In this document: positions 28,795-40,140 of the stretch, in pieces | Layout: each line of letters opens with the position of its first letter | Position numbering within the stretch: the stretch's first letter is position 1 | Source of the DNA: Pantoea agglomerans | Lineage (GTDB): Bacteria; Pseudomonadota; Gammaproteobacteria; Enterobacterales; Enterobacteriaceae | Length of the DNA: 64,000 bases | Assembly (NCBI RefSeq): GCF_020149765.1 | Contig: NZ_CP083809.1 | Span: 2,294,001-2,358,000 of the forward strand | Direction of reading: 5' to 3' | Translations under genes and position numbers: made by a program | Notes under the pieces: generated by a model | Told to the model about the DNA's origin: nothing | Seen by the model: only the letters and a program-made list of their open reading frames with translations | The model's database searches: none

Positions 28795-30309
28795 ATGAAT
28801 ATGAAAACGACGCTGAACAACGCCGCGCAACCTGCGGCTGTCCCGCCGCCGGGACAACATAAACGCTGGATCATGCTCGCTCTGCCCATCGTAGTCGCCA
28901 TCCTGCTACTGCTGGTGCCGACACCCGCCGGACTGGAGCCCTACGCCTGGCACTTTTTCGCCATTTTCGTCGGCGTTATCGTCGGCCTGATTTTCGAACC
29001 GCTGCCGGGGGCAGTTATCGGCCTGACCGGGGTTGTGGTTATCGCCCTTTTCAGCCAGTTTGTGCTGTTTAGCCCCGCCGAGCTGGCGAAGCCCGGTTTT
29101 AAAGTCGCCACTGAGGCCTTTAAGTGGGGCGTTAGCGGCTTCGGCAACTCCACCGTCTGGCTGATTTTCGGCGCCTTTATGTTCGCTGCCGGCTACGATA
29201 AGACCCAGTTCGGCCGCCGCCTGGCGCTGATTCTGGTGAAATATCTCGGCCGTCGCAGCCTGACGCTCGGCTACGCCATTACCTTCGCCGATCTGCTGCT
29301 GGCTCCTTTTACGCCGTCAAATACCGCGCGCAGCGGCGGCACCATCTACCCGATTATCGCCAACCTGCCGCCGCTCTACGGCTCTAAACCCAACGACCCG
29401 AGCGCGCGCCGCATCGGCTCTTACCTGATGTGGGTGGCGATTACCGCCGCCTGTATCACCAGCTCGATGTTCCTGTCGGCGCTGGCACCGAACCTGCTGG
29501 CGCTGGCGCTGGTGAAAAGCGTCGTCGGCTTCGATATCTCCTGGGGCATGTGGTTTATCGCCTTCCTGCCGCTCGGCGTGCTGCTGATCCTGACCATGCC
29601 ACTGCTGGCCTACTGGCTCTATCCGCCGGAAGTGAAGGTTAACGACGAAGTGCCGCGCTGGGCTACCGCCGAGCTGCAGAAGCTGGGCAAACTGTCACGC
29701 AATGAGATTCTGCTGCTGATTTTCGTGGTCTGTGCGCTGCTGATGTGGATTTTCGCCACCGCCTGGATTGAGCCTGCGATGGCCGCGCTGCTGATTATCA
29801 TCCTGATGCTCTGGACCGGCGTGCTGAACTGGAGCGACATCACCAGCAACAAGGCGGCGTGGAACACCTTCGCCTGGTTCGCCACGCTGGTGGCGCTGGC
29901 GGATGGTCTGGCACGCGTTGGCTTTATCGCCTGGCTGGGCAAAGAGGGCGGCCTGCTGCTGCAGGGTTATGACCCGCAGATCTCCGCGGTGGTGCTGCTT
30001 ATCGCCTTCTATCTGCTGCACTACCTGTTCGCCAGCACCACGGCGCATACCACCGCGCTGCTTCCCGCGATGCTGACCATCGCCGCGGCGATCCCTGGCA
30101 TCAATATGCCGGTGTTCTGCCTGATGCTCTGTACCTCCCTTGGCGTGATGGGCATTATCACCCCTTACGGCACCGGCCCCAGCCCGATTTACTACGGCAG
30201 CGGCTATCTGCCGACCAAAGACTACTGGCGTCTGGGCACCATTTTCGGCCTGCTCTTCCTGGTGCTGCTGATGCTGATCGCCTATCCGTGGATGGTAATG
30301 ATGTTCTAA
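28795..30309 (+). CDS. DASS-family dicarboxylate transporter (CitT/TtdT-like)
   Basis: 504 residues from ATG 28795; the frame is open from 28780 but only via TTG, and ATG 28801 is also possible because no clear ribosome site exists. It has twelve or so hydrophobic segments, the signature LLAPFTPSNTARSGGTIYPI (SNT motif of the anion-binding loop) and the second loop with STTAHTTALLPAM and YGTGPSPIYYGSGYLP. The family exchanges or co-transports citrate, tartrate, succinate, malate or 2-oxoglutarate across the inner membrane. Beside fumarase and fumarate reductase it probably works as a malate or tartrate:succinate antiporter. The substrate is inferred from context only. Confidence 0.88.
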   Translation: MNMKTTLNNAAQPAAVPPPGQHKRWIMLALPIVVAILLLLVPTPAGLEPYAWHFFAIFVGVIVGLIFEPLPGAVIGLTGVVVIALFSQFVLFSPAELAKPGFKVATEAFKWGVSGFGNSTVWLIFGAFMFAAGYDKTQFGRRLALILVKYLGRRSLTLGYAITFADLLLAPFTPSNTARSGGTIYPIIANLPPLYGSKPNDPSARRIGSYLMWVAITAACITSSMFLSALAPNLLALALVKSVVGFDISWGMWFIAFLPLGVLLILTMPLLAYWLYPPEVKVNDEVPRWATAELQKLGKLSRNEILLLIFVVCALLMWIFATAWIEPAMAALLIIILMLWTGVLNWSDITSNKAAWNTFAWFATLVALADGLARVGFIAWLGKEGGLLLQGYDPQISAVVLLIAFYLLHYLFASTTAHTTALLPAMLTIAAAIPGINMPVFCLMLCTSLGVMGIITPYGTGPSPIYYGSGYLPTKDYWRLGTIFGLLFLVLLMLIAYPWMVMMF

Positions 30310-30361
30310 ACCAGGCGACGAGACAGGTTAATAAAGTGTAAAATCTTTTCCCTTCAGCTTA

Positions 30362-30388
30362 CGCCAGCCGCGTCCTGCACGGCTGGCG
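30362..30388. repeat. hairpin between transporter and fumarase
   Basis: A nine-base perfect stem CGCCAGCCG / CGGCTGGCG with a nine-base loop and no T run. It may stabilise or attenuate the mRNA between the two genes rather than terminate it. Confidence 0.5.
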
Positions 30389-30460
30389 AAATAAAAACCA
30401 ACAATATTTGCGGCTGTTTGTTTCGCCCTGAGCGAGCCGTCGCCGCATAAGTGAGCCGAG

Positions 30461-32107
<1,647 letters not shown>

Positions 32108-32184
32108 AGCTTAACTACCTCATAGAAGGCGTGACATTTGTGCTCACGCGGCTGGCAGGGCGCTTTACGCATCCCTGCTCGCTC

Positions 32185-32210
32185 GACCCGCGACATCCAC
32201 GTCGCGGGTC
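32185..32210. terminator. strong hairpin after fumarase
   Basis: A ten-base perfect stem GACCCGCGAC / GTCGCGGGTC with a six-base loop and no long T tract. It is either a termination or an mRNA-end stabilising structure. Confidence 0.45.
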
Positions 32211-32308
32211 GCTTTGCTCCCCGAACCCTTTCAGCCGCGTATTAAGCCTCTGCGCTGCCTGCCGGAATCTGTTTCAGGCGCATTGTGCTTGTCTGATACG
32301 CCGACAGC

Positions 32309-32488
32309 TTACCAGAAGCGCGGCACTTCAGCCGCCTCGCCCGCCTCTGCTGTCAGCCGCCGTGCGGCGTCGCCGCTATCGCGCAGAGAGACCGCCTGCC
32401 GGGTCGGCAGGTTAACAGCAATAATGCTGTACTCCAGCCCATCCAGCACCTCATCATGTTCGGTCAGCACATTATATAATTCGTTCAT
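32309..32488 (-). CDS. 59-residue hypothetical protein
   Basis: AAGGA lies six bases from the ATG at 32488 and directly against the ATG two codons upstream, which makes MNELYNVLTEHDEVLDGLEY the likely N-terminus. It is an acidic, soluble small protein. The C-terminal half (RDSGDAARRLTAEAGEAAEV) is low-complexity and Ala-rich. It stands alone, between fumarase and the aldehyde dehydrogenase. The family is not recognised. Confidence 0.5.
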   Translation of the reverse strand: MNELYNVLTEHDEVLDGLEYSIIAVNLPTRQAVSLRDSGDAARRLTAEAGEAAEVPRFW

Positions 32489-32668
32489 CAACATTCCTTA
32501 TTCAGTTCGGCCTCAGGCCCGGCGGGAACGCCTCTCCAGACCATGCCATAGCAATCTTACGCGGTTATGACAGTTAACAATGGGTCGAAAAAACGCGAAA
32601 TGCGTTGAGATGAATATGGAACAAAAACGGCGCGTTGCCCAGAGAGCAGCGCGCCGCAGGCCGCGAAA

Positions 32669-34189
32669 TCAGAAGAAACCGAGCGGCTGTACGCTGTAGC
32701 TCACCAGCAGGTTTTTGGTCTGCTGATAGTGATCCAGCATCATCTTGTGCGTCTCGCGCCCGATGCCCGATTTTTTATAGCCGCCAAAGGCGGCGTGTGC
32801 CGGGTAGAGGTGGTAGCAGTTGGTCCAGACGCGCCCCGCCTTGATGGCGCGGCCGACGCGGTAGGCGCGGTTGATATCGCGCGTCCAGACGCCGGCGCCC
32901 AGCCCGTAAATCGAGTCGTTGGCGATAGCGATCGCTTCCGCCTCATCCTTAAAGGTGGTGATGCCGACCACCGGCCCGAAGATCTCCTCCTGGAAGACGC
33001 GCATACTGTTGTCACCCTTCAGCAGCGTCGGCTGAATGTAGTAGCCGCTGGCGAGCGAGCCTTCCAGCTTCTCTACGCCGCCGCCGGTGAGCACCTCTGC
33101 CCCCTCCTGACGAGCAATCTCCAGATAGGAGAGGATCTTGTCGAACTGCTGCTGCGACGCCTGCGCGCCGACCATGGTTTCGCTATCCATTGGGTCGCCG
33201 CGCTTGATGGTTTTGATGCGCTTCATCACCGCCGCCATAAAGGGCTCATAGATCGACTCCTGCACCAGCGCGCGCGACGGACAGGTGCAGACCTCGCCCT
33301 GGTTAAGGAAGCCGAGTACCACCCCTTCAGCCGCCTTCTCAATAAAGCTCTCTTCCGCCTGCATGATATCTTCGAAGAAAATATTCGGCGATTTGCCGCC
33401 CAGCTCAACGGTAGAGGGGATCATGCTTTTCGCCGCCAGCTCGAGAATATGGCCGCCGGTCGCCGTCGAGCCGGTAAAGGCCACTTTAGCGATATCGGGA
33501 TGGGAAGCCAGCGCCTCGCCCGCCAATTTGCCGTAGCCGTGTACGACGTTAAGCACGCCGGGCGGCAGCAGATCTTTGATCAGCTCGACAAACAGCGTAA
33601 TGCTCAGCGGCGTCTGCTCGGCCGGCTTTAGCACCACGCAGTTGCCCGCGCCCAGCGCCGGGGCCAGCTTCCACGCCGCCATCAGCAGCGGGAAGTTCCA
33701 GGGGATAATCTGCGCCACCACGCCGAGCGGCTCATGGAAATGGTAGGCGGCGGTAAACTCGTCGATCTCGGCGGCGGTGCCCTCCTGCGCCCGCACGCAG
33801 CCGGCGAAATAGCGGAAGTGATCCACCGCCAGCGGCATATCGGCGGCCAGGGTTTCGCGCACCGGCTTGCCGTTATCCCAGGTCTCGTTCACCGCCATAT
33901 ATTCCAGATTTTGCTCCAGCCGATCGGCAATTTTTAGCAGCGCCAGCGAACGCTGCTGCGGCGAGGTTTTGCCCCAGGCCTCGGCGGCAGCCTGCGCCGC
34001 GGCGACGGCGTTATCCACATCCGCCTTGTCCGAACGCGGGAACTCCCCTGCAACCGAGCCGTTTACCGGCGAGGTATTGGTGAAATAGTTGCCGTTCACC
34101 GGCGTCACAAATTCGCCGTTAATAAAGTTGCCGTACGTTTTCTGCAGCTGAATCAGAGAACCCTGTTCCCCGGGAGAGGCGTAACGCAT
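32669..34189 (-). CDS. aldB: NAD(P)-dependent aldehyde dehydrogenase, AldB-like
   Basis: 506 residues from the ATG at 34189, which follows AAGGAG; six codons of open frame lie upstream. Motifs seen are [20 protein letters not shown] (cofactor groove), FTGSTATGG, catalytic Glu in [12 protein letters not shown] and catalytic Cys in [14 protein letters not shown]. The ending [19 protein letters not shown] is closely E. coli AldB-like. It oxidises acetaldehyde and related small aldehydes to acids. It is monocistronic, flanked by gene-free stretches on both sides. Close paralogues (ExaC/AcoD) have the same motifs, so the exact substrate is open. Confidence 0.88.
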   Translation of the reverse strand: MRYASPGEQGSLIQLQKTYGNFINGEFVTPVNGNYFTNTSPVNGSVAGEFPRSDKADVDNAVAAAQAAAEAWGKTSPQQRSLALLKIADRLEQNLEYMAVNETWDNGKPVRETLAADMPLAVDHFRYFAGCVRAQEGTAAEIDEFTAAYHFHEPLGVVAQIIPWNFPLLMAAWKLAPALGAGNCVVLKPAEQTPLSITLFVELIKDLLPPGVLNVVHGYGKLAGEALASHPDIAKVAFTGSTATGGHILELAAKSMIPSTVELGGKSPNIFFEDIMQAEESFIEKAAEGVVLGFLNQGEVCTCPSRALVQESIYEPFMAAVMKRIKTIKRGDPMDSETMVGAQASQQQFDKILSYLEIARQEGAEVLTGGGVEKLEGSLASGYYIQPTLLKGDNSMRVFQEEIFGPVVGITTFKDEAEAIAIANDSIYGLGAGVWTRDINRAYRVGRAIKAGRVWTNCYHLYPAHAAFGGYKKSGIGRETHKMMLDHYQQTKNLLVSYSVQPLGFF

Positions 34190-34423
34190 GGTAAATCTCC
34201 TTAACATGGCTGGGATTTAAACAACATTGAAACTTGTTGTTAACAATGGATGAACAAACCCAGCCTGTCAGATGTTGCCTTCGGAAACTGTGACCGCCGC
34301 AAAGGAAAAGCGCGCCGACCGGGCACACAGAAAATTCTGAGAATAAGCCGAAGCGGCAAAAAAAAGCGAAACCCGGGGTCGAAACAGGGTCAACAGATAA
34401 GGTTAATCACAGGAGAGAGTGAC

Positions 34424-34987
34424 ATGCTGGCTTCGGCTTTTACCCTTATGCGCGCAAAAGCAGAATTTATTCATCAGTTTATTCGCAATCCGCGCAAGAT
34501 GGGCAGCATTACGCCTTCCTCGGCGGCGCTGTGCCGCACCATGAGCGACAGCGTCTGCTGGCACAGCGCGCTGCGCGTCGCCGAACTCGGCGCGGGCGAC
34601 GGCGTGCTGACGCGTTATCTGCTGGCGCGCATGCAGCCGCAGGCGACGCTGGATGCGTTTGAGATTAGCGCGCCGCTGGCGGATAAACTGCGCGCGCTGG
34701 GGGATGCGCGTTTGCAGGTGCGCACCTGTTCGGCGGAGTATCTGAGCGGCGAGTATGACGCGATCTTTTCCGGCCTGCCGTTGCTGTCGCTGCCGCCCGC
34801 GCTGCGCAACAACATCCTGCGCGCGGCCTTCGAGGCGCTCGGGCCGGGGGGCGTTTTCGTGCAGTTTCAGTACACCTCGCTCACCCAGCCCGATCTGTCG
34901 CGCTACTTTATCTGGCAGCGTCAGCGGGTGCTGAAAAACGTGCCGCCCGCCTGGGTTTATCGCTGCCGTCGCAGCTACGCGCCCTGA
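34424..34987 (+). CDS. class I SAM-dependent methyltransferase (PmtA-like)
   Basis: 187 residues from ATG 34424, supported by ACAGGAGAGAG upstream; a longer frame to 34250 lacks such a site. RNPRKMGSITPSSAALCRTM and VAELGAGDGVLTRYLL (SAM motif I) match the phospholipid N-methyltransferase/PmtA-like group. IFSGLPLLSLPPALRNNI and GPGGVFVQFQYT complete the fold. It may methylate a phospholipid head group, but E. coli relatives of this kind are uncharacterised. It ends overlapping the convergent amidotransferase by 13 bases. Confidence 0.8.
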   Translation: MLASAFTLMRAKAEFIHQFIRNPRKMGSITPSSAALCRTMSDSVCWHSALRVAELGAGDGVLTRYLLARMQPQATLDAFEISAPLADKLRALGDARLQVRTCSAEYLSGEYDAIFSGLPLLSLPPALRNNILRAAFEALGPGGVFVQFQYTSLTQPDLSRYFIWQRQRVLKNVPPAWVYRCRRSYAP

Positions 34988-35697
34988 GCCTGGCTCGCCT
35001 GCGGGCGCGTCTGCTGCCAGAACGCCATCAGCAGCTGCCGCGCCCAGTCCGCGCCGTCGATATCCGCGCCGCTGTCGCTGATCCCCGCCGGCAGGCAGGC
35101 GCTCATAATCTGGCGTGAAAATTCCGGGTGAAACTGCACCGACAGCGCCTGCGGCGAGTAGCGCAGGATCTGACAGGCATCTTTCTGCGATGTCGCCAGC
35201 ACCTGTGCCTGCGGCGGCGGCACAATCACCGACTGGCGGTGCGACAGCCAGACGCTGAAGCGTCCCGGCAGCACCGAGAGCAGCGCGTCGCGCTGCGCCG
35301 CCGCGTCGCACGTCAGCGGCAGCAGCCCGCGCTCCCAGCCGTTGGGGTTGTCCGCCACCTTGCCGCCCAGCGCGTAGGCCATCAGCTGGTGGCCGTAGCA
35401 GACGCCCAGCAGCGGCAGCTCTGCGTCGATCGCCGCCCGCACCCACGCCGCGCTGCGCTCGCTCCACTCGGCGTGGTCGGTCACCATCGCCCAGGAGCCG
35501 CTGAGGATCGCGCCGCTGATGCGATCGAACTGCGGCAGCGACTCGCCCAGATGGGGACGCACAATAAGATAATCGTCGGGCTGCAGGCCAAGCGCATCAA
35601 TAAACCAGCGCGGCTGTTCGCCGATACGCGCCGCAACCTCGGCAGGGGGAACCTCTAACTGAATCAGGGCAAGGGGCAAAGCGGAAGTGGATAGCAT
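34975..35697 (-). CDS. class I glutamine amidotransferase-like protein
   Basis: 240 residues. The nucleophile elbow LLGVCYGHQLMAYALGG carries the catalytic Cys, and VQFHPEFS gives the His-x-Glu of the triad. No synthetase domain follows, so this is a stand-alone GuaA-N-like amidase of the YfeJ kind, acting on glutamine or a gamma-glutamyl compound. It is convergent with the methyltransferase. Confidence 0.88.
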   Translation of the reverse strand: MLSTSALPLALIQLEVPPAEVAARIGEQPRWFIDALGLQPDDYLIVRPHLGESLPQFDRISGAILSGSWAMVTDHAEWSERSAAWVRAAIDAELPLLGVCYGHQLMAYALGGKVADNPNGWERGLLPLTCDAAAQRDALLSVLPGRFSVWLSHRQSVIVPPPQAQVLATSQKDACQILRYSPQALSVQFHPEFSRQIMSACLPAGISDSGADIDGADWARQLLMAFWQQTRPQASQAQGA

Positions 35698-35879
35698 ACC
35701 GAACCGGATCCTCTACGGGTGAGCGTCTCGGTGAATCAGTCTGACAGCAAAGCGGCGGCGTGTCTTATGATTTTCCTGCACGGGTCATAACAGAAAAATA
35801 TTTGTCATCGCCTGTCGGCCTCTCCCCGCTTCGTGCCATCATTAGGGCGTAACGAAAAATAACAGCGAAGGACGGGATT

Positions 35880-36764
35880 GTGGCACTGCGGCATTTTTTT
35901 CTGATTTTGATGGTGGTCTCTATCTGGGCGTTCAATAACGTAGCGGTGAAGTGGGGCCTGCTGGAGCTGCCGCCGCTGTTTCTCACCTGGATGCGCTTTG
36001 TGGTGGTGGCGATTGTGTTGATCCCCTTCTGCCGCATCACGCGTCAGCAGCTTCCCTGGCTGCTGGCGCTCGCCTTTACCTTCGGCTTTATGCACTTTTC
36101 GCTGCTGTTCGTCGGCATGCGCTATACCGACGCCGGCACCGGCGCGATTGTGGTACAGCTCGGCACGCCGATCGCCATGCTGCTGGCGATGGTGGTGCTG
36201 AAAGAGCGGCTGCGCGCGATCCAGCTGGTGGGCATCGCCATCTCCCTGTGCGGCGTGGCGGTGCTCTCCGGCAGTCCAACCATCCCCGCCTGGTGGGTGC
36301 TGGCGATCCTGCTCTGCAGCGCCACCGGCTGGGCGGTGAGCAACCTGATCGTGAAAAAATCGCCGCCGATCCAGCCGCTGACCATGACCGGCTGGATCGC
36401 CTTTCTGGCGGTGCCCATCGTTGGCCTGTCGAGCTTTGTGATGGAGTCGAACCAGTTTTATGCGCTGAGCCAGGCGGGATGGCGCGGCTGGTTTGGCATT
36501 CTCTACAGCGCGATCGCCTCGTCGATTGTCGCCTATACCCTCTGGTACGGATTGCTGAAGAAGTACAACGTCAATCTGATTATGCCCTACTCGCTGCTGA
36601 CGCCGGTGCTGTCGGTACTGATGGGTATTGTGGTGCTGGGCGACAGCCTCAACCGCTTTAAAATCATCGGTGCCTCGCTGGTGGTGTGCGGCACGGCGAT
36701 AGCGGTGATCAATCTGCGCAGCCTGCGCATGCACGCGCGCTTCCCGCGTTTGCGCCGCCGCTGA
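35880..36764 (+). CDS. EamA/DMT-family transporter
   Basis: 294 residues starting at GTG after GAAGGACGGGATT. It has ten hydrophobic segments as two five-helix repeats, each with the EamA signature (SIWAFNNVAVKWGL in the first; TGWAVSNLIVKK and YSLLTPVLSVLMGIVVLGD in the second). It is an inner-membrane metabolite exporter, probably of amino acids or related compounds. The tail RMHARFPRLRRR is basic and cytosolic. Confidence 0.9.
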   Translation: MALRHFFLILMVVSIWAFNNVAVKWGLLELPPLFLTWMRFVVVAIVLIPFCRITRQQLPWLLALAFTFGFMHFSLLFVGMRYTDAGTGAIVVQLGTPIAMLLAMVVLKERLRAIQLVGIAISLCGVAVLSGSPTIPAWWVLAILLCSATGWAVSNLIVKKSPPIQPLTMTGWIAFLAVPIVGLSSFVMESNQFYALSQAGWRGWFGILYSAIASSIVAYTLWYGLLKKYNVNLIMPYSLLTPVLSVLMGIVVLGDSLNRFKIIGASLVVCGTAIAVINLRSLRMHARFPRLRRR

Positions 36765-36810
36765 AAAGCGGTGCTATGCTCTGGATACCGTCTGTTTCTG
36801 GAGAACGATT

Positions 36811-38175
36811 ATGGATCATCAGCTTGCCGCGTCCCTGTGGCAGCAGCTGTGGCAAGGATTGCGTGGCCCCGGCGACGCAACCGCCCCGCCCACCTTTCTT
36901 GATACCGCGACCTTCTCATCCGCTTTCGCCGTCAGCGAGCTGGCGGCCACCAGCATCGGGCTGGCGACTCAGGCGACGGCCGCTTTTATCGGTTCCCGGC
37001 AGCCGGTCAGCGTAAACGTCCGCCTCGCCTCGCGCTGGTTTCAGACCAGCTTCTTTCCCCGCAATCGCCCTTCGCCTGCGCTGTGGGACGCCTTTGCCGG
37101 TGATTACCCCTGCGCCGACGGCTGGATCCGCCTGCACACCAATGCGCCGCAGCATCGCGCGGCGATGGAGCGCGTGCTGGGCAGGCATCCCGACCGCGAC
37201 GCGCTGGCGCAGCAGGTGGCGCGCTGGCAGGCTGACGCGCTGGAGCAGGCGGTGGTCGACGCCGGCGGCTGCGCCGCGCGTATGCGCAGCGAACAGCAGT
37301 GGCACCAGCATCCGCAGGGCCAGGCAGTGCGCGAGGAGCCGCTGATCGCCTGGCAACAGGGTGATGCCGCCCCCGCGCGCAGCTGGCCGATGCCCGCCGC
37401 GCGACCGCTGCTCGGCGTTCGGGTACTGGATTTGACGCGCGTTATCGCCGGGCCGGTAGCAACTCGCTTTCTCGCCAGCCTCGGCGCGCAGGTGCTGCGT
37501 CTCGATCCGCCTGGCTGGGGCGAGCCGACGCTCGACGAAGAGATCGCCTGTGGCAAACGGCGCGCGGTGGTCGATTTCAAAACAGCGGCGGGCAGCAACA
37601 GGCTGCGCGCGCTGCTGCACCAGGCGGACGTGCTGATACACGGCTATCGCGCCGACGCGCTGGAGCAGCTGGGATTTGACGCTGAGACGCGCGCCCGGCT
37701 GGCGCCGGGCCTGGTGGACGTCAGCCTGAACGCCTGGGGCTGGCGCGGGCCGTGGCGCAACCGGCGCGGCTTCGACAGTCTGGTACAGATGGCGAGCGGT
37801 ATCGCTGAGAGCGGCATGCGCTGGGCAGAAGCGGAGAAGCCGACGCCGCTGCCGGTACAGGCGCTGGATCACGCCACCGGCTATCTGATGGCCGCCGCGG
37901 CGCTGGAGGGGCTGCGCCAGCGCCACACCACCGGCTACGGCGTCAGGGCGCGGCTGTCGCTGGCCCGCACCGCCCTGCTGCTGCAGCAGCATCCCTCTCG
38001 GGACGCAAGCCTGGCCGCAGGCATTAAAGCGCATGCGCACGACACGCTGCCGACCACAGAGCTGACGCCCTGGGGCATCGGCGAACGGCTGCGCGCCGCT
38101 GCCCGGCTGCCCGGCACGCCTCAGATCTGTGCAACGCCAGGCTGCGAGCCGGGTACGCACCCGGCGCGCTGGTAG
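36811..38175 (+). CDS. CaiB/BaiF (family III) CoA transferase
   Basis: 454 residues with the ATG after TCTGGAGAACG. The second half has the canonical start PLLGVRVLDLTRVIAGPVAT and LASLGAQVLRLDPPGWGEPT, then CGKRRAVVDFKT and ALDHATGYLMAAAALEGLRQ. The first half (about 1-185) resembles a degenerate second copy. Family III enzymes move CoA between carboxylic acids. The catalytic Asp expected after the Rossmann segment is not clearly placed. No partner gene identifies the substrate. Confidence 0.83.
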   Translation: MDHQLAASLWQQLWQGLRGPGDATAPPTFLDTATFSSAFAVSELAATSIGLATQATAAFIGSRQPVSVNVRLASRWFQTSFFPRNRPSPALWDAFAGDYPCADGWIRLHTNAPQHRAAMERVLGRHPDRDALAQQVARWQADALEQAVVDAGGCAARMRSEQQWHQHPQGQAVREEPLIAWQQGDAAPARSWPMPAARPLLGVRVLDLTRVIAGPVATRFLASLGAQVLRLDPPGWGEPTLDEEIACGKRRAVVDFKTAAGSNRLRALLHQADVLIHGYRADALEQLGFDAETRARLAPGLVDVSLNAWGWRGPWRNRRGFDSLVQMASGIAESGMRWAEAEKPTPLPVQALDHATGYLMAAAALEGLRQRHTTGYGVRARLSLARTALLLQQHPSRDASLAAGIKAHAHDTLPTTELTPWGIGERLRAAARLPGTPQICATPGCEPGTHPARW

Positions 38176-38197
38176 AGCTGCGCGCCGGAGTGCTTCA

Positions 38198-38764
38198 TCA
38201 CGCTTCGCCGTCGTCTTCGGCGGCCTCGTTCAGCTCGTCCCACATCGCCTGGATCGCCTCACGGCTCAGCATCGCCAGCGTGCGGTAAAAGGCGGTGGTG
38301 GCGTGCGCCTCGACCTTGCCGAGAAACGCGCCGCACCAGGGCAGCAGGTAGCTGTCAAACAGGGCGCACTGCGCCGCGCTCTCATCTTCCGCCGACTGAT
38401 CTTCCAGCCAGGAGGCCGCCAGCATCAGCACGCCGAAGTGGTCAGCGGGGGCGTCGCTGAGCGGCATACCGCGCGAGGCGAGAAAGGCGCGCACTTCCGG
38501 CTCCGGCTTGCCTTCCGGCCACTGCGACGCGTAAGGCGGTACCTTACAGTCGGGGCCGACGAACAGCGCATTGTAATCCGCCGCCAGCGCCTGCGGATCG
38601 CTGTTCTGCTGCAGACGCTGCAGCAGCTCGTCCTGCTCCAGTGGCCACTGTGCGCCAAGTTTGCCCTCGCGCAGCAGGGTAAACAGCGGGACCAGCAGCG
38701 GATCCTGCGGCTGACGGTTAAACAGGGAGCCGATAACGCGGCAGAGGATGGAAAACTCGTTCAT
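38198..38764 (-). CDS. ycdY: TorD/DmsD-family chaperone YcdY
   Basis: 188 residues, all-helical, with the TorD-like core FVGPDCKVPPYASQWPEGKP and DAPADHFGVLMLAASWLEDQ. In E. coli YcdY assists the zinc phosphatase YcdX, and the pair is adjacent here too, though the neighbouring ycdX copy is now broken. The MNEFSILCRVIGSLFNR start at 38764 is the usual one. Confidence 0.9.
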   Translation of the reverse strand: MNEFSILCRVIGSLFNRQPQDPLLVPLFTLLREGKLGAQWPLEQDELLQRLQQNSDPQALAADYNALFVGPDCKVPPYASQWPEGKPEPEVRAFLASRGMPLSDAPADHFGVLMLAASWLEDQSAEDESAAQCALFDSYLLPWCGAFLGKVEAHATTAFYRTLAMLSREAIQAMWDELNEAAEDDGEA

Positions 38765-38787
38765 GCACTATTCCAGAGGCTAAAGGG

Positions 38788-39055
38788 TTAGAAATCTGCC
38801 AGTTCGGCAATCTGTTTGCCGGTGCGCTGTTCAGGAAAATCGAGCAGGCGGCGCGGCGTGACATTTAACACGCGATCTTCAGGAAAATCCACTGCGCGCG
38901 TGATGCGCAGACAGTGCTCGAACTGCCCCAGCGTAAAGGCGGTGTGGAAATCGGCGCCAAACGCCAGCTTGCCGCCGGCGTCGCGCACCGCTTCAGCGAT
39001 GGCACGGCAGTTCGGCGACCGCGCGGATATCCATCGAAAACTCAGGGTTAGCGAA
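38788..39055 (-). pseudogene. ycdX: partial, internally deleted copy of ycdX
   Basis: It matches the 3' third of the intact ycdX at 45154-45490 with scattered substitutions. A 77-base deletion has occurred between two TTCGGC repeats (45377 and 45454 in the intact copy; one TTCGGC remains at 39011-39016). Beyond about 39055 similarity ends. The stop is TAA here and TGA in the intact gene. It retains the native position next to ycdY. Confidence 0.9.
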
Positions 39056-39302
39056 AGTTACTGGTGAACCCATCATATTCCACTGTTAAACCCTCTGACA
39101 ATCAAGCAATTAAGGTACTTACAGGTTAGTCATTAACCCTAAGATATCATGCAGATCTTTACCAACCTCCAGGTATATACACTTTCATATTGCATAAGAA
39201 AATAACATTAGATAATTAGAAAAATTATCTTGATGCAATTAAATACCAACCCTATTATCTAATCACCCCAGCGGGATATGTTCTTCAGGATTTGGAGGCA
39301 TA
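39056..39302. other. AT-rich leader of the toxin-antitoxin pair
   Basis: No coding frame is evident. AT-rich, abruptly different from ycdX sequence at about 39056, so it starts the accessory block. It presumably holds the toxin-antitoxin promoter; GGAGGC precedes the toxin ATG. Confidence 0.5.
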
Positions 39303-39563
39303 ATGGTTGAAGTGGTTTGGTCTAAGCGTGCATTGAAGCACCTGACTAAGATCGATAGCCGCTATCGGAAATTCATTAACGAGAAGACCCAGCAGTTAGT
39401 CACCTTCCCTCTTGTGACTTTAGACATAAAGAAGTTACAGGATACCGATAACCCGTACCGGTTACGAGTTGGTGACTACCGGGTAATCTTTGAGTTGATA
39501 GAGGGTGAGCCGGTAGTACTTAGAATCGAAGAAGTGACACGCAGAACATCAAGGACTTACTGA
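39303..39563 (+). CDS. RelE/HigB-type toxin
   Basis: 86 residues: VEVVWSKRALKHLTKIDSRY at the N-terminus and YRLRVGDYRVIFEL, the RelE-superfamily core, with basic residues along the last strand (RIEEVTRRTSRTY). Such proteins usually cleave ribosome-bound mRNA. It precedes its antitoxin, the HigBA-like order, by 69 bases. It lies at the left end of the accessory block. Confidence 0.88.
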   Translation: MVEVVWSKRALKHLTKIDSRYRKFINEKTQQLVTFPLVTLDIKKLQDTDNPYRLRVGDYRVIFELIEGEPVVLRIEEVTRRTSRTY

Positions 39564-39632
39564 TACAAGGCGGGGCGCCCAGCCATTATGCTCCATGACA
39601 TTAACCGCGACGCTAAGACACCCGGATAAACT

Positions 39633-39998
39633 ATGTCAAAACAGTATATTTATGATGAAGCAGGTAAACCGCAATTTGTGGTACTTCCTGTAGCAGAGTA
39701 TGAAAAGCTTCTCTTAGACGCTGAAGGCGAATGGGAGAGCATACCGGTTGAAGCTGGCCCAGATGATGACGAAACTGTACCTGGTGCCGTCGTAAACATC
39801 ATGGTTGAACAGGATGTAAGTTTACAGGCTGCCTGGCGTATCTATCGTGGCTTAAGCCAGTATGATGTCGCTGAAAAGTTGGGTACGACTCAGAGCGCTA
39901 TCTCTCAGTTAGAACGCGCAGAGAGTAAGCCACAGAAGAAGACGCGTGAACGGCTTGCGAAGCTCTATGATTGCCGTCCAGAACAGTTAGTACTTTAA
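39633..39998 (+). CDS. HTH-XRE antitoxin
   Basis: 121 residues. The N-terminal 60 residues (QYIYDEAGKPQFVVLPVAEY) look like a toxin-binding region. The C-terminal XRE helix-turn-helix is LSQYDVAEKLGTTQSAISQL followed by ERAESKPQKKTRERLAKLYD. It should neutralise the toxin and repress the pair. A damaged scrap of its 3' end recurs at 44872-44945. Confidence 0.9.
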   Translation: MSKQYIYDEAGKPQFVVLPVAEYEKLLLDAEGEWESIPVEAGPDDDETVPGAVVNIMVEQDVSLQAAWRIYRGLSQYDVAEKLGTTQSAISQLERAESKPQKKTRERLAKLYDCRPEQLVL

Positions 39999-40006
39999 AA
40001 GATACA

Positions 40007-40030
40007 GGCCACCTCTGCGGTGGCCTTTGT
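40007..40030 (+). terminator. terminator after antitoxin
   Basis: Stem GGCCACC / GGTGGCC with loop TCTGC and then TTTGT. It is duplicated at about 44923-44945 in the antitoxin scrap. Confidence 0.65.
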
Positions 40031-40099
40031 ATGAATATAATTACTATTATCTAAAGACATATATTCTCCTTGCGTGATTTTTGAGAATCCATCTTATTT

Positions 40100-40140
40100 A
40101 AGTACTGGCAACTTAATGCCAGTACTTTTTTATTTTATTT
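40100..40140 (+). terminator. second, stronger terminator
   Basis: An 11-base perfect stem AAGTACTGGCA / TGCCAGTACTT around ACTTAA, then T-rich sequence on the plus strand. The tail overlaps the 3' end of the convergent structural gene. A related ACTTAATGCCAGTACT string recurs near 44574. Confidence 0.75.
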
